Assembly (NCBI GenBank): GCA_026706985.1
Contig: JAPOXR010000023.1
Span: 1 to 64,000, forward strand
DNA length: 64,000 nt
Direction: 5' to 3'
From: Paracoccaceae bacterium
Lineage (GTDB): Bacteria; Pseudomonadota; Alphaproteobacteria; Rhodobacterales; Rhodobacteraceae
Under the pieces are notes generated by a model. The model was not told the DNA's origin and ran no database searches. It saw only the letters and a program-made list of their open reading frames with translations. Each line of letters starts with the position of its first letter. The first letter of the stretch is position 1. A program made the position numbers and the translations under genes. Shown here in pieces: positions 41,833-50,513 of this stretch.

Positions 41833-42639
41833 ATGAACCAACCAGACTGCGGCGACGGCTGGCGGGTATTGAAGCCGCCATTGCCGACGCCGGCACCCGA
41901 GAGCAGCGATTCCGCCCGCGTCAACGGCGCCGAGTTGCATTACGGGTTTTACGGCGAGGCAGGGAACGAGCCGATCATTCTATTGCATGGGGGCCTCGGC
42001 GCGTCGGAGGATTTCGGCGGACAGATCGCCGCGCTCGCAGCCGCTTACCGGGTGATTGCCATTGACAGCCGGGGGCATGGCCGCTCACGTGACGATGGCC
42101 AGCCTTACAGCTACCGGCAGTTGGCCGGAGATGTCATCGGCGTCATGGACCGGTTGGATATCGGCAAGGCTGCGATTGTCGGCTGGAGCGATGGCGGGAT
42201 TATCGGTATCGATCTGGCGCTCAGCAACCCGGAACGCCTCACCCGGGTCGTCGCCATCGGGGCCAATTTCAACAAATCCGCCCTGCGCCCGACAGTTTTC
42301 AATGATGCCTTGATCCATGCCTATGTCGGGCATGCGACGGAGCAATATGCACGGATTTCGCCGACACCTGACCGGTGGGAGGAATTCTCCGCCAAGGTTT
42401 TTGCCCTATGGGGGTCACAGCCGAACTACACCGAAGCGGAAATCGCCGCCATTTCGACGCCCTTCCTGATTGCCGCCGGTGTCTACGAAGAGGCGATTGA
42501 CGAGACGCATACACGCAGGATGGTGGAATTGATGCCGAATGCGCAGCTGTGCCTGTTCGAGAATGCCAGCCATTTCGCCCCCTGGCAGCAACCCACCGAG
42601 GTCAATAAAGCCATTCTCGGATTTCTCGGCTCCGCGTGA
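41833..42639 (+). CDS. alpha/beta hydrolase
   Basis: A 268-residue alpha/beta-hydrolase. Oxyanion-hole motif ILLHGGLGASEDFGGQ (about residues 49-64), DSRGHGRSRDDGQPYSY, the nucleophile elbow IVGWSDGGIIGIDLAL (GxSxGG, Ser about 118), and the His near the C-terminus in LFENASHFAPWQQP. Shine-Dalgarno AGGAAGGAGGG precedes the ATG. It could hydrolyse an ester or amide, or an N-carbamoyl product of the preceding hydantoinase, but the family is too broad to say. It is co-transcribed 18 bases after hydA. Confidence 0.85.
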   Translation: MNQPDCGDGWRVLKPPLPTPAPESSDSARVNGAELHYGFYGEAGNEPIILLHGGLGASEDFGGQIAALAAAYRVIAIDSRGHGRSRDDGQPYSYRQLAGDVIGVMDRLDIGKAAIVGWSDGGIIGIDLALSNPERLTRVVAIGANFNKSALRPTVFNDALIHAYVGHATEQYARISPTPDRWEEFSAKVFALWGSQPNYTEAEIAAISTPFLIAAGVYEEAIDETHTRRMVELMPNAQLCLFENASHFAPWQQPTEVNKAILGFLGSA

Positions 42640-42643
42640 AGAC

Positions 42644-43564
42644 ATGAAGGAACCCGCAGCTGAGAGCGCCTATTCCGGCATTCCGACTTTTCTCAGGCGG
42701 CCGTTCACACAGGATCTCGCCGGTATCGATGTTGCCGTCACCGGCGTGCCGTATGATGCGTCCACATCAAACCGCCCGGGAACACGCTTCGGTCCGCGCG
42801 CCATCCGCGAAGCCTCATTGCTGCAGACATTCGATCCGCCATTCGGCTGGGAGGTCGACCCGCTCAGCGAATTGAATATCGCCGATACCGGCGACGCCGG
42901 ATTCGATTACGGGCTGCTGCAGGAGGCGCCGACCCGCATTGAGCGGCATATCGGGCGTATCCTCGATGCGGGTGCCGCCGCACTCACCCTCGGCGGTGAT
43001 CATTTCATCTCCTACCCGGTGTTGAGGGCGCATGCTGAACGGTTCGGACCGATGGCATTGCTGCAATTCGATGCTCATACGGATTGCTGGGCCGACGACG
43101 ACCGGCGACGGCTGGATCATGGGACGATGTTCAAACGGGCGGCGGAAGATGGTTTGATCGTGCCGGAGAAATCGGTTCAGGTAGGCATCCGGACGGTGAA
43201 TGCGGATCCGGGGGAGTTCAACATCATCGATGCCGATAAGGTGCATCTTCAAGGACCTGCCGAGGTGGTGGCGCAAATCCGCACGATCGTCGGCGATCAC
43301 CGCGTCTATCTGACATTCGACATTGATGCGCTTGACCCGGCCTACGCTCCGGGCACCGGAACCCCGGTCTGGGGCGGGTTGTCCTCAGCCCAGGCTGCCC
43401 TCATTCTGCGGCGGCTCGCCGGCATCAATCTGATCGGTATGGATGTGGTGGAAGTCTCGCCGCCCTACGACCCGACCGGGGCGACGGCAATCGCCGCCGC
43501 ATCCGTCGCCACTGAATTAATCTGTTTGTGGCAGTGCGGAACCGACCACGGGCGCAAGGCATAG
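42644..43564 (+). CDS. agmatinase-type ureohydrolase
   Basis: A 306-residue member of the arginase/agmatinase superfamily, which releases urea from guanidino or ureido compounds with a binuclear Mn site. Motifs: TSNRPGTRFGPRAIREAS near the N-terminus, LTLGGDHFISYPVLRA (first His ligand), LQFDAHTDCWADD (DxHxD) and LTFDIDALDPAYAPGTGTP (DxD with the substrate loop). Start at 42644, four bases after the hydrolase stop. As last gene of the operon it suggests that the imported compound carries a guanidino or ureido nitrogen that is finally released as urea. True agmatine specificity is not shown. Confidence 0.9.
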   Translation: MKEPAAESAYSGIPTFLRRPFTQDLAGIDVAVTGVPYDASTSNRPGTRFGPRAIREASLLQTFDPPFGWEVDPLSELNIADTGDAGFDYGLLQEAPTRIERHIGRILDAGAAALTLGGDHFISYPVLRAHAERFGPMALLQFDAHTDCWADDDRRRLDHGTMFKRAAEDGLIVPEKSVQVGIRTVNADPGEFNIIDADKVHLQGPAEVVAQIRTIVGDHRVYLTFDIDALDPAYAPGTGTPVWGGLSSAQAALILRRLAGINLIGMDVVEVSPPYDPTGATAIAAASVATELICLWQCGTDHGRKA

Positions 43565-43941
43565 GTTGTGGCAAATGTGTCCACGCCGGAGGCTGTACCG
43601 CAAGGCCTCAGGCAATCAGTACCGTGTTTGTTTCTTGATGCGGTTAGCAATTGTTATTTGGAATGCGGGCGGGCATCCTCAATTTCGAAATACCAACTAC
43701 AGGAATCCGTAAAGGCCCATTTTTATAATCTGGTGAACCGATTTAAGCGTGCCGCTCACACACATATGGGATTCTGAGACGGCTGAACTGTCGCTTCAAA
43801 TGCTGGCGAAGGTATTTTTCATTCTCTGCGTTTCCGCTTTGTGAACAATGGTATGAGCTGCCATTTATCGGAACCGGCACCGCGGCTTGAACCCCATGGC
43901 ATCCGGGACTATTTGGCCCCGAGCCAATTGGAGCGGAGCGG
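43565..43941. other. 377 bases between the hydantoin operon and recQ
   Basis: No convincing gene. A 69-codon plus-strand frame (43568-43777) has no recognisable features. A small hairpin GAGGC/GCCTC at about 43590-43612, followed by no T-run, might contribute to operon termination. The recQ promoter must lie here, but no clear boxes were found. Confidence 0.35.
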
Positions 43942-45927
43942 TTGCCGACTCTCGACGTCGCCCTTGATTGTCTGAAGAACATCTTCGGCCATGACCGGTT
44001 CAGATCCGGACAGGAGGATATCGTCTCGGCGTTGCTGGCGGGCGACAATGTCCTTGCGGTTATGCCGACTGGATCAGGCAAGTCGTTGTGCTATCAGCTT
44101 CCGGCGCTGACGACAGAGAGCCTGACCGTGGTGATTTCGCCGCTGATCGCCCTGATGCGTGACCAGGTTGCTGCGCTGCGCCTCAACGGCGTGGCGGCAG
44201 GCGCGCTCAATTCGGCGACACCCCGGGAAGATGCCGTGGAAACACACCGCCGACTGCGCGACGGTCAATTGCGCCTGCTTTATATTTCGCCGGAACGGCT
44301 CATGCGGCCGGAAGTCCTGGAAGGCCTCTCCCGCTACGGCCCGGCCCGGTTTGCGATCGACGAGGCGCACTGTATCTCGCAGTGGGGGCACGATTTCCGT
44401 CCGGATTACCGCCGCCTCACTGAACTGTCGGAACACTTCCCCGACGCCCGGATCAGCGCTTTCACCGCAACGGCGGATGCCGTCACCCGGCAGGATATCG
44501 TTAAGCGGCTGTTCGGCGGCCGGGCAAAGGTGTTCGTTTCCGGTTTTGACCGCCCCAACCTGCAGATTGGAATAACACCCCGGAATTCCGCACCACGGCA
44601 GATCAACAGCCTGCTGGACCGGTTTTCCGGGCAGTCCGGTATCGTCTACACCCTGTCCCGCAGGGAAGCTGAACGGACGGCGCAGCGCCTCTCGGCGGAA
44701 GGACGCACCGCACTGCCCTACCATGCCGGGATCGAACAGGCGGTCCGCGACCGCCACCAGGACCGCTTCCTTACCGAAGACGGCGTCATTATGGTCGCCA
44801 CAATTGCCTTCGGAATGGGCATCGACAAGCCCGACGTGCGCTTCGTTGCCCACGTCAACATTCCCTCGACAGTTGAGGCCTATTACCAGGAGATCGGCCG
44901 TGCCGGACGGGACGGATTGCCCGCCGAGACCCTCATGCTTTACGGCATGGACGATATCAGGCTGCGCCGCTTGATGATCGACGACTCCGACCGGCCTGAC
45001 GAAGCCAAGCGCATCGAGCACCAACGGTTGAATGCGCTGCTTGGCCTCTGCGAAACCGCGGGCTGCCGCCGCCAGGCTTTGCTCGGCTATTTCGGCGAGA
45101 ACTCCGCGCCCTGCGGTAATTGTGACCGCTGCCTTTTTCCGGTCGACACGATCGATGGTACGGTGATCGCCCAGAAGGCACTGTCAGCCGCAATGCGCAC
45201 GGGACAACGTTTCGGCACCGAGCACTTGATTGCCGTTCTGCGCGGTGAGGCGACCGCGAAGGTCCGTCAGCACGACCATGACCGGCTGCCGACCTTTGGA
45301 GTGGGAGCCGACACCGACAAGGCGCTCTGGCGTTCCTACTTGCGCCAGTTGGCGGCCTCGGACGTGCTGAAGATCGACATTGGCGGCTATGGTGCCCTGA
45401 AACTCGGCGATCATGCGCGGGCCGTGCTGGACGGGACCAAAAGTGTGGCGTTGCACAGCGAGGTCGCCAAGGGAAGCCGGACACAGTGGAAGCGCAACCC
45501 TGAGACCCCGCCGGGAGATTTCGATCCGGCACTGCTTGCGCGGCTGAAGAAGGTGCGGCTGGAGATTGCAGGGGAGAAGGGCGTACCGGCTTTTGTCGTG
45601 TTCCACGACCGCAGCCTCCAAGACATGGCGGCCCGCAAGCCGCAAAGCCTCGACGAACTCGCCGACTGCCACGGCGTCGGGGCCGCAAAGTTGGACCTTT
45701 ACGGTGAGCGGATTCTTGTGGTCATGAAGGGTTCACAAATTTCTTCCGAACCTGCCGCCGCGGCTGAGACCTGTCTCCCGGAAGAGAGGGTGTTTCACAC
45801 GAAATTCGGCTACGGCAAAGTTCTTGATGTGTCTGACGATGAGTTGGAAGTTGAATTTGAGCAAGCCGGACGCAAGCAAATCCCGGTGCGGCAAATACAG
45901 AAGGCTGACGGAAGGGAAGGCGGCTGA
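43942..45927 (+). CDS. recQ: ATP-dependent DNA helicase RecQ
   Basis: A 661-residue RecQ helicase that unwinds DNA 3' to 5' in recombination and repair. Motif 0 HDRFRSGQEDIVSALLAG, Walker A MPTGSGKSLCYQLPA, DEAH box FAIDEAHCISQWGHDFRPDY, FTATAD, motif VI YQEIGRAGRDG, then the zinc-binding cysteines (CETAGCRRQALLGYFGE, CGNCDRC), RQC and HRDC domains. After HRDC there is an additional ~50-residue tail, VFHTKFGYGKVLDVSDDELE and VEFEQAGRKQIPV, resembling the C-terminal Tudor-like domain of UvrD/PcrA helicases. The TTG at 43942 fits the family N-terminus and follows GAGCGGAG. Single gene. Confidence 0.95.
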   Translation: MPTLDVALDCLKNIFGHDRFRSGQEDIVSALLAGDNVLAVMPTGSGKSLCYQLPALTTESLTVVISPLIALMRDQVAALRLNGVAAGALNSATPREDAVETHRRLRDGQLRLLYISPERLMRPEVLEGLSRYGPARFAIDEAHCISQWGHDFRPDYRRLTELSEHFPDARISAFTATADAVTRQDIVKRLFGGRAKVFVSGFDRPNLQIGITPRNSAPRQINSLLDRFSGQSGIVYTLSRREAERTAQRLSAEGRTALPYHAGIEQAVRDRHQDRFLTEDGVIMVATIAFGMGIDKPDVRFVAHVNIPSTVEAYYQEIGRAGRDGLPAETLMLYGMDDIRLRRLMIDDSDRPDEAKRIEHQRLNALLGLCETAGCRRQALLGYFGENSAPCGNCDRCLFPVDTIDGTVIAQKALSAAMRTGQRFGTEHLIAVLRGEATAKVRQHDHDRLPTFGVGADTDKALWRSYLRQLAASDVLKIDIGGYGALKLGDHARAVLDGTKSVALHSEVAKGSRTQWKRNPETPPGDFDPALLARLKKVRLEIAGEKGVPAFVVFHDRSLQDMAARKPQSLDELADCHGVGAAKLDLYGERILVVMKGSQISSEPAAAAETCLPEERVFHTKFGYGKVLDVSDDELEVEFEQAGRKQIPVRQIQKADGREGG

Positions 45928-46546
45928 AATGATGTACCCGATCCGGGACATTGAGCACGCTTGTTCACAGGATTGTACCAATAATTACACCGGGTCCGGT
46001 TTCGGCGGGGATGACTCGGGGCGGTCATTCGCTTCCCAGTGCTGTAGCCAACTGCCGAGGCCGGGATTCACGATCTTTACCTGAACGCTGAAAGGGGCAC
46101 CTGATCGGCGTAGGTACCAGTGCCGGGATAAAACTTCCCGAATGTGCGAAAGTTCCTGACCTTTGTGAGGTAGCGGGAGCCTTTGGCCTTGTAAGTCACT
46201 GAGCAGCGGCAGGTACATATCTGTGACTGCTAAAGAACTATAACGGCTGGCGTCCGAACGACGCGCTTTCTTTCATTTGGAGTGGCTTTATCTGTGGCGA
46301 TTGTGTCAAATCGGGCAACGAACTCATTGTGGCACTTGGCTATGAGTTCAAATTCGGTTTTGATAGTTGGAGCGCAGTTCCCCTGGTGTTCACCACACAA
46401 AATCTCAAAATCCGCATCACGAAGCATGCAGAGCTGTCTACGGGCGCAAGGTACAAACTGTCGCACCGGTGGACATCCGCCGCTGGCTTCCTCTATGTTT
46501 GCTGTCCGATGGCGGTAACGCCAGCAAATGAAAGGAATGGACTGAT
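45928..46546. other. 619 bases between recQ and the polyamine-type operon
   Basis: No gene that I can name. Two minus-strand frames look somewhat protein-like: 45985-46218 (with PLLSDLQGQRLPLPHKGQEL and VKIVNPGLGSWLQHWEAND) and 46230-46466 (with FELIAKCHNEFVARFDTIAT). Neither has a recognised family, a good ribosome site or a conserved neighbour, so I leave them uncalled. The base composition from 46240 to 46420 is more A+T rich than the surrounding genes, suggesting foreign DNA. Confidence 0.35.
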
Positions 46547-47605
46547 ATGAATATCGGGAGAAAATTTGCCGCTGCGGCTGCCGCGGTTTTCGCGCTGGGA
46601 ACAGCCGCGGCCGCGGAGCCGATCACGGTTGTGTCATGGGGAGGAACCTACGGTCAGGCGCAGGATAATGCGTTGTTCAACGACGCGTCTAAGAATACCG
46701 GCATCGAAATAATCCGTGAATCCGGTGCCAGCATGTCGAAGGCTTGTCTGCAGGTGGAATCCGGTGCGGTAACCTGGGATCTCGTGGTCACCGGCTCCGG
46801 TGGTGCGGCCGCGGCTGCGGCAAAGGGCTGTCTGGAGGAGATCGATTACAGCGTCGTCGATGTGTCGGACTTTTACCCCAATACCTACACCGATCATTGC
46901 GTCGGCTCGGATGTGTTTGCCACGGTCATGGCCTGGAACACCGACAAATACGGTGCGCCGGGCAGCGATGGCGCCCCCAATTACTGGGCCGATTTCTTCG
47001 ATGTCGAGAAATTCCCGGGGACGCGCGCCTACCGTGCCAATAATGTTGACGGTGCTTTGGAGCCGGCCCTGATGGCGGACGGCGTGGCGCCGGAAGATGT
47101 CTATGATGTGCTCGCCACCCGCGAAGGCAAGGAACGCGCGATCAACAAGATCCGCGAATTGAAGCCGCATATCGCGGTGTTCTGGGAATCGGGTGCCATG
47201 CAGGCGCAGCTAATGAAGGACGGCGAAGTCGATATGACGACCGGCTGGAACGGCCGCTTTGACAACGCTAAGAAGGATGGTGCCACAGTGGGGTACACCT
47301 TCAACCAGGCGCTCCTCGACTATGATTGTTTTGCCATGCCGAAGGGCGCGCCGAACAAAGACACGGCGATGAAGTTCCTGGCCGAGGTGTCGAAGCCCGA
47401 ATATCAGGCGAACCTTCCGTTCCACATCACCTATGGGCCGACCAACCGGAAAGCCTACGAGGTGACAACGGCGCCCGATGAGCTGATCCGGGCTCTGCCA
47501 TCGCATCCGGACAATGTGCCGATGATGGTTCCGGTGAGCCTTGACTGGTATGCGGAACACCGCGCCGAGGCGCTGGAAATGTATATCGAGTTGCTCAGCG
47601 AGTAA
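46547..47605 (+). CDS. spermidine/putrescine-type ABC transporter binding protein (PotD family)
   Basis: A 352-residue periplasmic receptor. The signal peptide is FAAAAAAVFALGTAAAAEP, with cleavage around AAA-EP. The mature protein opens ITVVSWGGTYGQAQDNALFN, the standard start of the PotD/IdiD-like (SBP family 8) group, and includes GAVTWDLVVTGSGGAAAAAAKGCLEEID and DMTTGWNGRFDNAKKDG. Shine-Dalgarno AAAGGAA. Members bind polyamines, but also glycine betaine-like or other cationic solutes. The tandem demethylase and ligase genes downstream suggest a methylated, possibly zwitterionic ligand (inference). A perfect hairpin follows. Confidence 0.9.
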   Translation: MNIGRKFAAAAAAVFALGTAAAAEPITVVSWGGTYGQAQDNALFNDASKNTGIEIIRESGASMSKACLQVESGAVTWDLVVTGSGGAAAAAAKGCLEEIDYSVVDVSDFYPNTYTDHCVGSDVFATVMAWNTDKYGAPGSDGAPNYWADFFDVEKFPGTRAYRANNVDGALEPALMADGVAPEDVYDVLATREGKERAINKIRELKPHIAVFWESGAMQAQLMKDGEVDMTTGWNGRFDNAKKDGATVGYTFNQALLDYDCFAMPKGAPNKDTAMKFLAEVSKPEYQANLPFHITYGPTNRKAYEVTTAPDELIRALPSHPDNVPMMVPVSLDWYAEHRAEALEMYIELLSE

Positions 47606-47617
47606 CCTCCAACAGCA

Positions 47618-47652
47618 GGAACCGCCGGGTGCCGGCCGCACCCGGCGGTTCC
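47618..47652 (+). terminator. 15-bp GC hairpin between SBP and ATPase genes
   Basis: A perfect 15-base stem (GGAACCGCCGGGTGC and its complement) with a CGGCC loop, 12 bases after the binding-protein stop and ending 3 bases before the ATPase ATG. No T-run. It is the strongest of the four intra-operon hairpins in the window and would occlude the ribosome site of the ATPase ATG at 47655. Confidence 0.75.
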
Positions 47653-47654
47653 AC

Positions 47655-48785
47655 ATGGACCGATTTCCGCCTGAACTGGATTTCGCTGTGACAGATTCTC
47701 AAAAGGAAACATCCGCGCTACCGATCACGATCAGGAATCTGACCAAGCGGTACGGACCGGTCTTCGCGCTGAATTCGGTGGATCTGGATGTCCGGAGTGG
47801 CGAATTTCTCACGCTTCTCGGGCCATCGGGGTCGGGCAAGACCACCTTGCTGATGGCGATTGCCGGGTTCAACCGACCGGATTCCGGCAGCATCCAATTC
47901 GGCGGTGAGGAGGTCATCCTCGCACCGCCGCACAAGCGCGAGGTCGGCATGGTGTTCCAGAGCTATGCCCTGTTTCCACATATGAGTGTCGCCGACAATA
48001 TCGGTTTTCCGCTGAAACTGCGCGGCATCGGCGGCACCGAGCGCATATCGCGCATCGAAGAGGCGCTGGAGACGGTCCAGCTCTCAGGGTTCGGCGAACG
48101 CAATATCGACCAGCTCTCCGGCGGGCAGCGGCAGCGCGTCGCATTGGCGCGTGCCTTCGTGTTCGGGCCCAGGGTCCTGCTGATGGACGAACCGCTGTCG
48201 GCATTGGACAAGAAACTGCGTGAGCGGATGCAGATCGAGCTCAAGCATCTGCACCGCAAGCTCGGCGTGACCACGGTTTATGTCACCCATGACCAACGGG
48301 AAGCGCTGACCATGTCCGACCGGATTGCGGTCATCAATGACGGCGAGCTGGTGCAGCTCGACACACCGAAGCGTGTCTATAACCGGCCGGCAAACGCATT
48401 CGTCGCCGATTTCATCGGCGAGTCGACGATGCTCCCATTGACGAGAAATGCCACCGGCGCGCTGACATTCCGGGATCAGCTGGTCGGCGAAGCCGGTGAG
48501 GGCAGGGACTGGACGCTGGTGGTGAGGCCCGAGCGGTTGTTCCTCGCCGATGCGGCGGCGGAAACCGATGAGCGGACCATCGTGCTGAAGGGTGTGCTGC
48601 GGGAAGCCGTGTTTCAGGGTGAGTCGGAAATGGTGCTTGTGGCGCTTGATGGCGATACCGAACTCGCCGTCAGGATCGGCACCGGCGGCACGGCGAACCC
48701 GGCTGGCGGCAATATCGGCGGCGAGGTTTATATCGGCATCGACCGCAGCGACGTGATCATTATTCCCGGCGGGCGCGCTCAGTGA
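47655..48785 (+). CDS. potA: spermidine/putrescine-type ABC ATP-binding protein (PotA family)
   Basis: A 376-residue ATPase. Walker A GPSGSGKTTLLMAIAG, Q-loop MVFQSYALFPHMSVADNIGF, signature [17 protein letters not shown], Walker B VLLMDEPLSALDKKLRERMQ, H-loop VTHDQREALTMSDR, with a C-terminal TOBE_2 domain (VVRPERLFLADA, then GVLREAVFQGESEMVLVALDG). Start is uncertain: ATG at 47655 lies right after the hairpin with no free ribosome site, while a GTG at 47688 (giving a shorter N-terminus) is equally reasonable. Stop overlaps the next start (TGATG). Confidence 0.91.
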   Translation: MDRFPPELDFAVTDSQKETSALPITIRNLTKRYGPVFALNSVDLDVRSGEFLTLLGPSGSGKTTLLMAIAGFNRPDSGSIQFGGEEVILAPPHKREVGMVFQSYALFPHMSVADNIGFPLKLRGIGGTERISRIEEALETVQLSGFGERNIDQLSGGQRQRVALARAFVFGPRVLLMDEPLSALDKKLRERMQIELKHLHRKLGVTTVYVTHDQREALTMSDRIAVINDGELVQLDTPKRVYNRPANAFVADFIGESTMLPLTRNATGALTFRDQLVGEAGEGRDWTLVVRPERLFLADAAAETDERTIVLKGVLREAVFQGESEMVLVALDGDTELAVRIGTGGTANPAGGNIGGEVYIGIDRSDVIIIPGGRAQ

Positions 48786-49672
48786 TGGCGGGCGCAGCAC
48801 CGCTGCACGAGGCGGCGCTGCAGCGTCAGCACAGGCGCGAACAATGGTCGATACTGAGCCTTGTCGTGCCCGCTATGATCGTGATCATCCTGATCATCCT
48901 GATCCCGCTTTCATGGCTGTTCTACCTTTCCTTTCTCGGCGATGACGGCGGGTTCTCGCTTGAGAATTATCACAAGATGACCCAGTACAAATCCTACTAC
49001 CGGATTTTCGTCACCACGTTTCAGGTCAGCATTCTGACCACGCTGGCCTGTATAGCGCTTGGCTATCCGCTGGCGTTTTTCCTCGCGCAGCTGCCTCCCA
49101 AATGGGCGGGCATCTTCATGTTGGCGGTGCTGCTGCCGTTCTGGACATCGCTTCTGGTGCGCACCTATGCGTGGCTGGTGCTGCTGCAGAAGCGGGGCAT
49201 ACTGAACGAATTCGCTGTGCAGATCGGGTTGTGGGAAACACCGATCAAGCTCGTGCACAACATGACCGGCACGCTCATAGGGATGGCGCATATCATGCTG
49301 CCCTTCCTGGTGCTGCCGCTCTACAATGCAATGCGCAAGATCGACGGCGACCTGATGCATGCCGCAGCCAATCTCGGTGCCAGTCCGGTGCACGCATTCT
49401 GGCGGGTATACTTTCCACTGTCGCTGCCGGGGATGGTCGCGGGCGCGCTGATTGTCTTTGTCCTGTGCCTCGGATTTTATGTGACCCCGGCTGTCCTCGG
49501 CGGCGGCCGTGTGATCATGGTTTCGAACCATATCACCGCTATTCTGGAGAACCAGTTCGACTGGGGAGCGGCGAGCGCGCTCGGGGTTGTGCTGTTGGTC
49601 GCCACAACCTTCACACTGTATCTTGCCGCCCGTTTTTTCAGGTTCGATGCTGTCCTGTTCGGGAGAGATTGA
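48785..49672 (+). CDS. potB: spermidine/putrescine-type ABC permease (PotB family)
   Basis: A 295-residue inner-membrane permease with six spans. Features: LVVPAMIVIILIILIPLSWLFYLSF at the N-terminus, LAQLPPKWAGIFMLAVLLPFWTSLLVRTYAWLVLLQKRG (the PotB signature region) and the EAA-like loop MHAAANLGASPVHAFWRVYFPLSLPG. ATG at 48785 overlaps the ATPase stop; a GTG one codon earlier is also possible. Paired with the next gene. Confidence 0.92.
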   Translation: MAGAAPLHEAALQRQHRREQWSILSLVVPAMIVIILIILIPLSWLFYLSFLGDDGGFSLENYHKMTQYKSYYRIFVTTFQVSILTTLACIALGYPLAFFLAQLPPKWAGIFMLAVLLPFWTSLLVRTYAWLVLLQKRGILNEFAVQIGLWETPIKLVHNMTGTLIGMAHIMLPFLVLPLYNAMRKIDGDLMHAAANLGASPVHAFWRVYFPLSLPGMVAGALIVFVLCLGFYVTPAVLGGGRVIMVSNHITAILENQFDWGAASALGVVLLVATTFTLYLAARFFRFDAVLFGRD

Positions 49673-50497
49673 GTGAACTGGTGGAGCCGCCCCGCATCCG
49701 ACACACAGATCACGCATGGCGGGCGGCTGTGGCTGTATACGCTGGCGGCGATCATTATGCTGCTGCTGGTCATTCCAACACTGATAGTGGTTCCGATGTC
49801 GTTTTCGGATTCGCAGTATCTGGAGTTTCCGCCGAGCAACTGGTCGCTGCGCTGGTATGAGGAATATCTCGGCACCGCTAAGTGGATACGGGCGACGGCT
49901 ACATCGGTGCAGGTCGGCCTGTTGACGATGCTGGTGGCGACACCGCTCGGTGTAATGGCCGCATACGCGCTTTTCGTATCCCGCCACCGTGCCACCAAGG
50001 CGATCTTCCTGCTGCTGATCACGCCGATGATCGTGCCGGTGATCCTGATCGCGATCGGGACATTCTATGCCTATGGCCGGGTCGGTATGAACAACACCAT
50101 CACCGGGCTGGTGCTGGCACACTCGGCGCTTGCGCTGCCGATCGCGATCATCGTCGTCACTGCAGGGCTGCGCTCCTACGACCTCAGTCAGGAGCAGGTT
50201 GCACGCAGTCTCGGTGCCAACCGGATAAAGGCGTTTTTCCTCATCACCCTGCCGCAGATCCGGTTCTCGGTCATCACCGCGGCACTCTTGTCATTCCTGA
50301 CATCATTCGATGAGGTGATCATCGCGATCTTTGTCTCCGGCGGCGCCAATGCCACCCTGACCAAGCACATGTTCGCGGCGCTGCGCGACTATATCGATCC
50401 GACAATCGCGGCGATTTCGACCATCATGGTGATCCTGTCCTCGGTGCTCCTGCTGCTGACGCAGTTCCTCGGTTCGAAGCGCGGCGGCAATCGATGA
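49673..50497 (+). CDS. potC: spermidine/putrescine-type ABC permease (PotC family)
   Basis: A 274-residue permease. It has the PotC-type IPTLIVVPMSFSDSQYLEFPPSNWSLRWYEEYL periplasmic segment after the first span, MAAYALFVSRHRATKAIFLLLITPMIVPVI, and the loop EQVARSLGANRIKAFFLITLPQIRFSV that contacts the ATPase. The GTG start is directly adjacent to the preceding stop. The demethylase gene follows after 16 bases, so transporter and enzymes are one transcription unit. Confidence 0.92.
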   Translation: MNWWSRPASDTQITHGGRLWLYTLAAIIMLLLVIPTLIVVPMSFSDSQYLEFPPSNWSLRWYEEYLGTAKWIRATATSVQVGLLTMLVATPLGVMAAYALFVSRHRATKAIFLLLITPMIVPVILIAIGTFYAYGRVGMNNTITGLVLAHSALALPIAIIVVTAGLRSYDLSQEQVARSLGANRIKAFFLITLPQIRFSVITAALLSFLTSFDEVIIAIFVSGGANATLTKHMFAALRDYIDPTIAAISTIMVILSSVLLLLTQFLGSKRGGNR

Positions 50498-50513
50498 GCG
50501 CAGTGCCCGCCCG

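Noticed and set aside
48911-50122. 403-codon minus-strand open frame
   Set aside because: Antisense to potB/potC. Gln/His/Arg-rich translation typical of the reverse strand of membrane protein genes.
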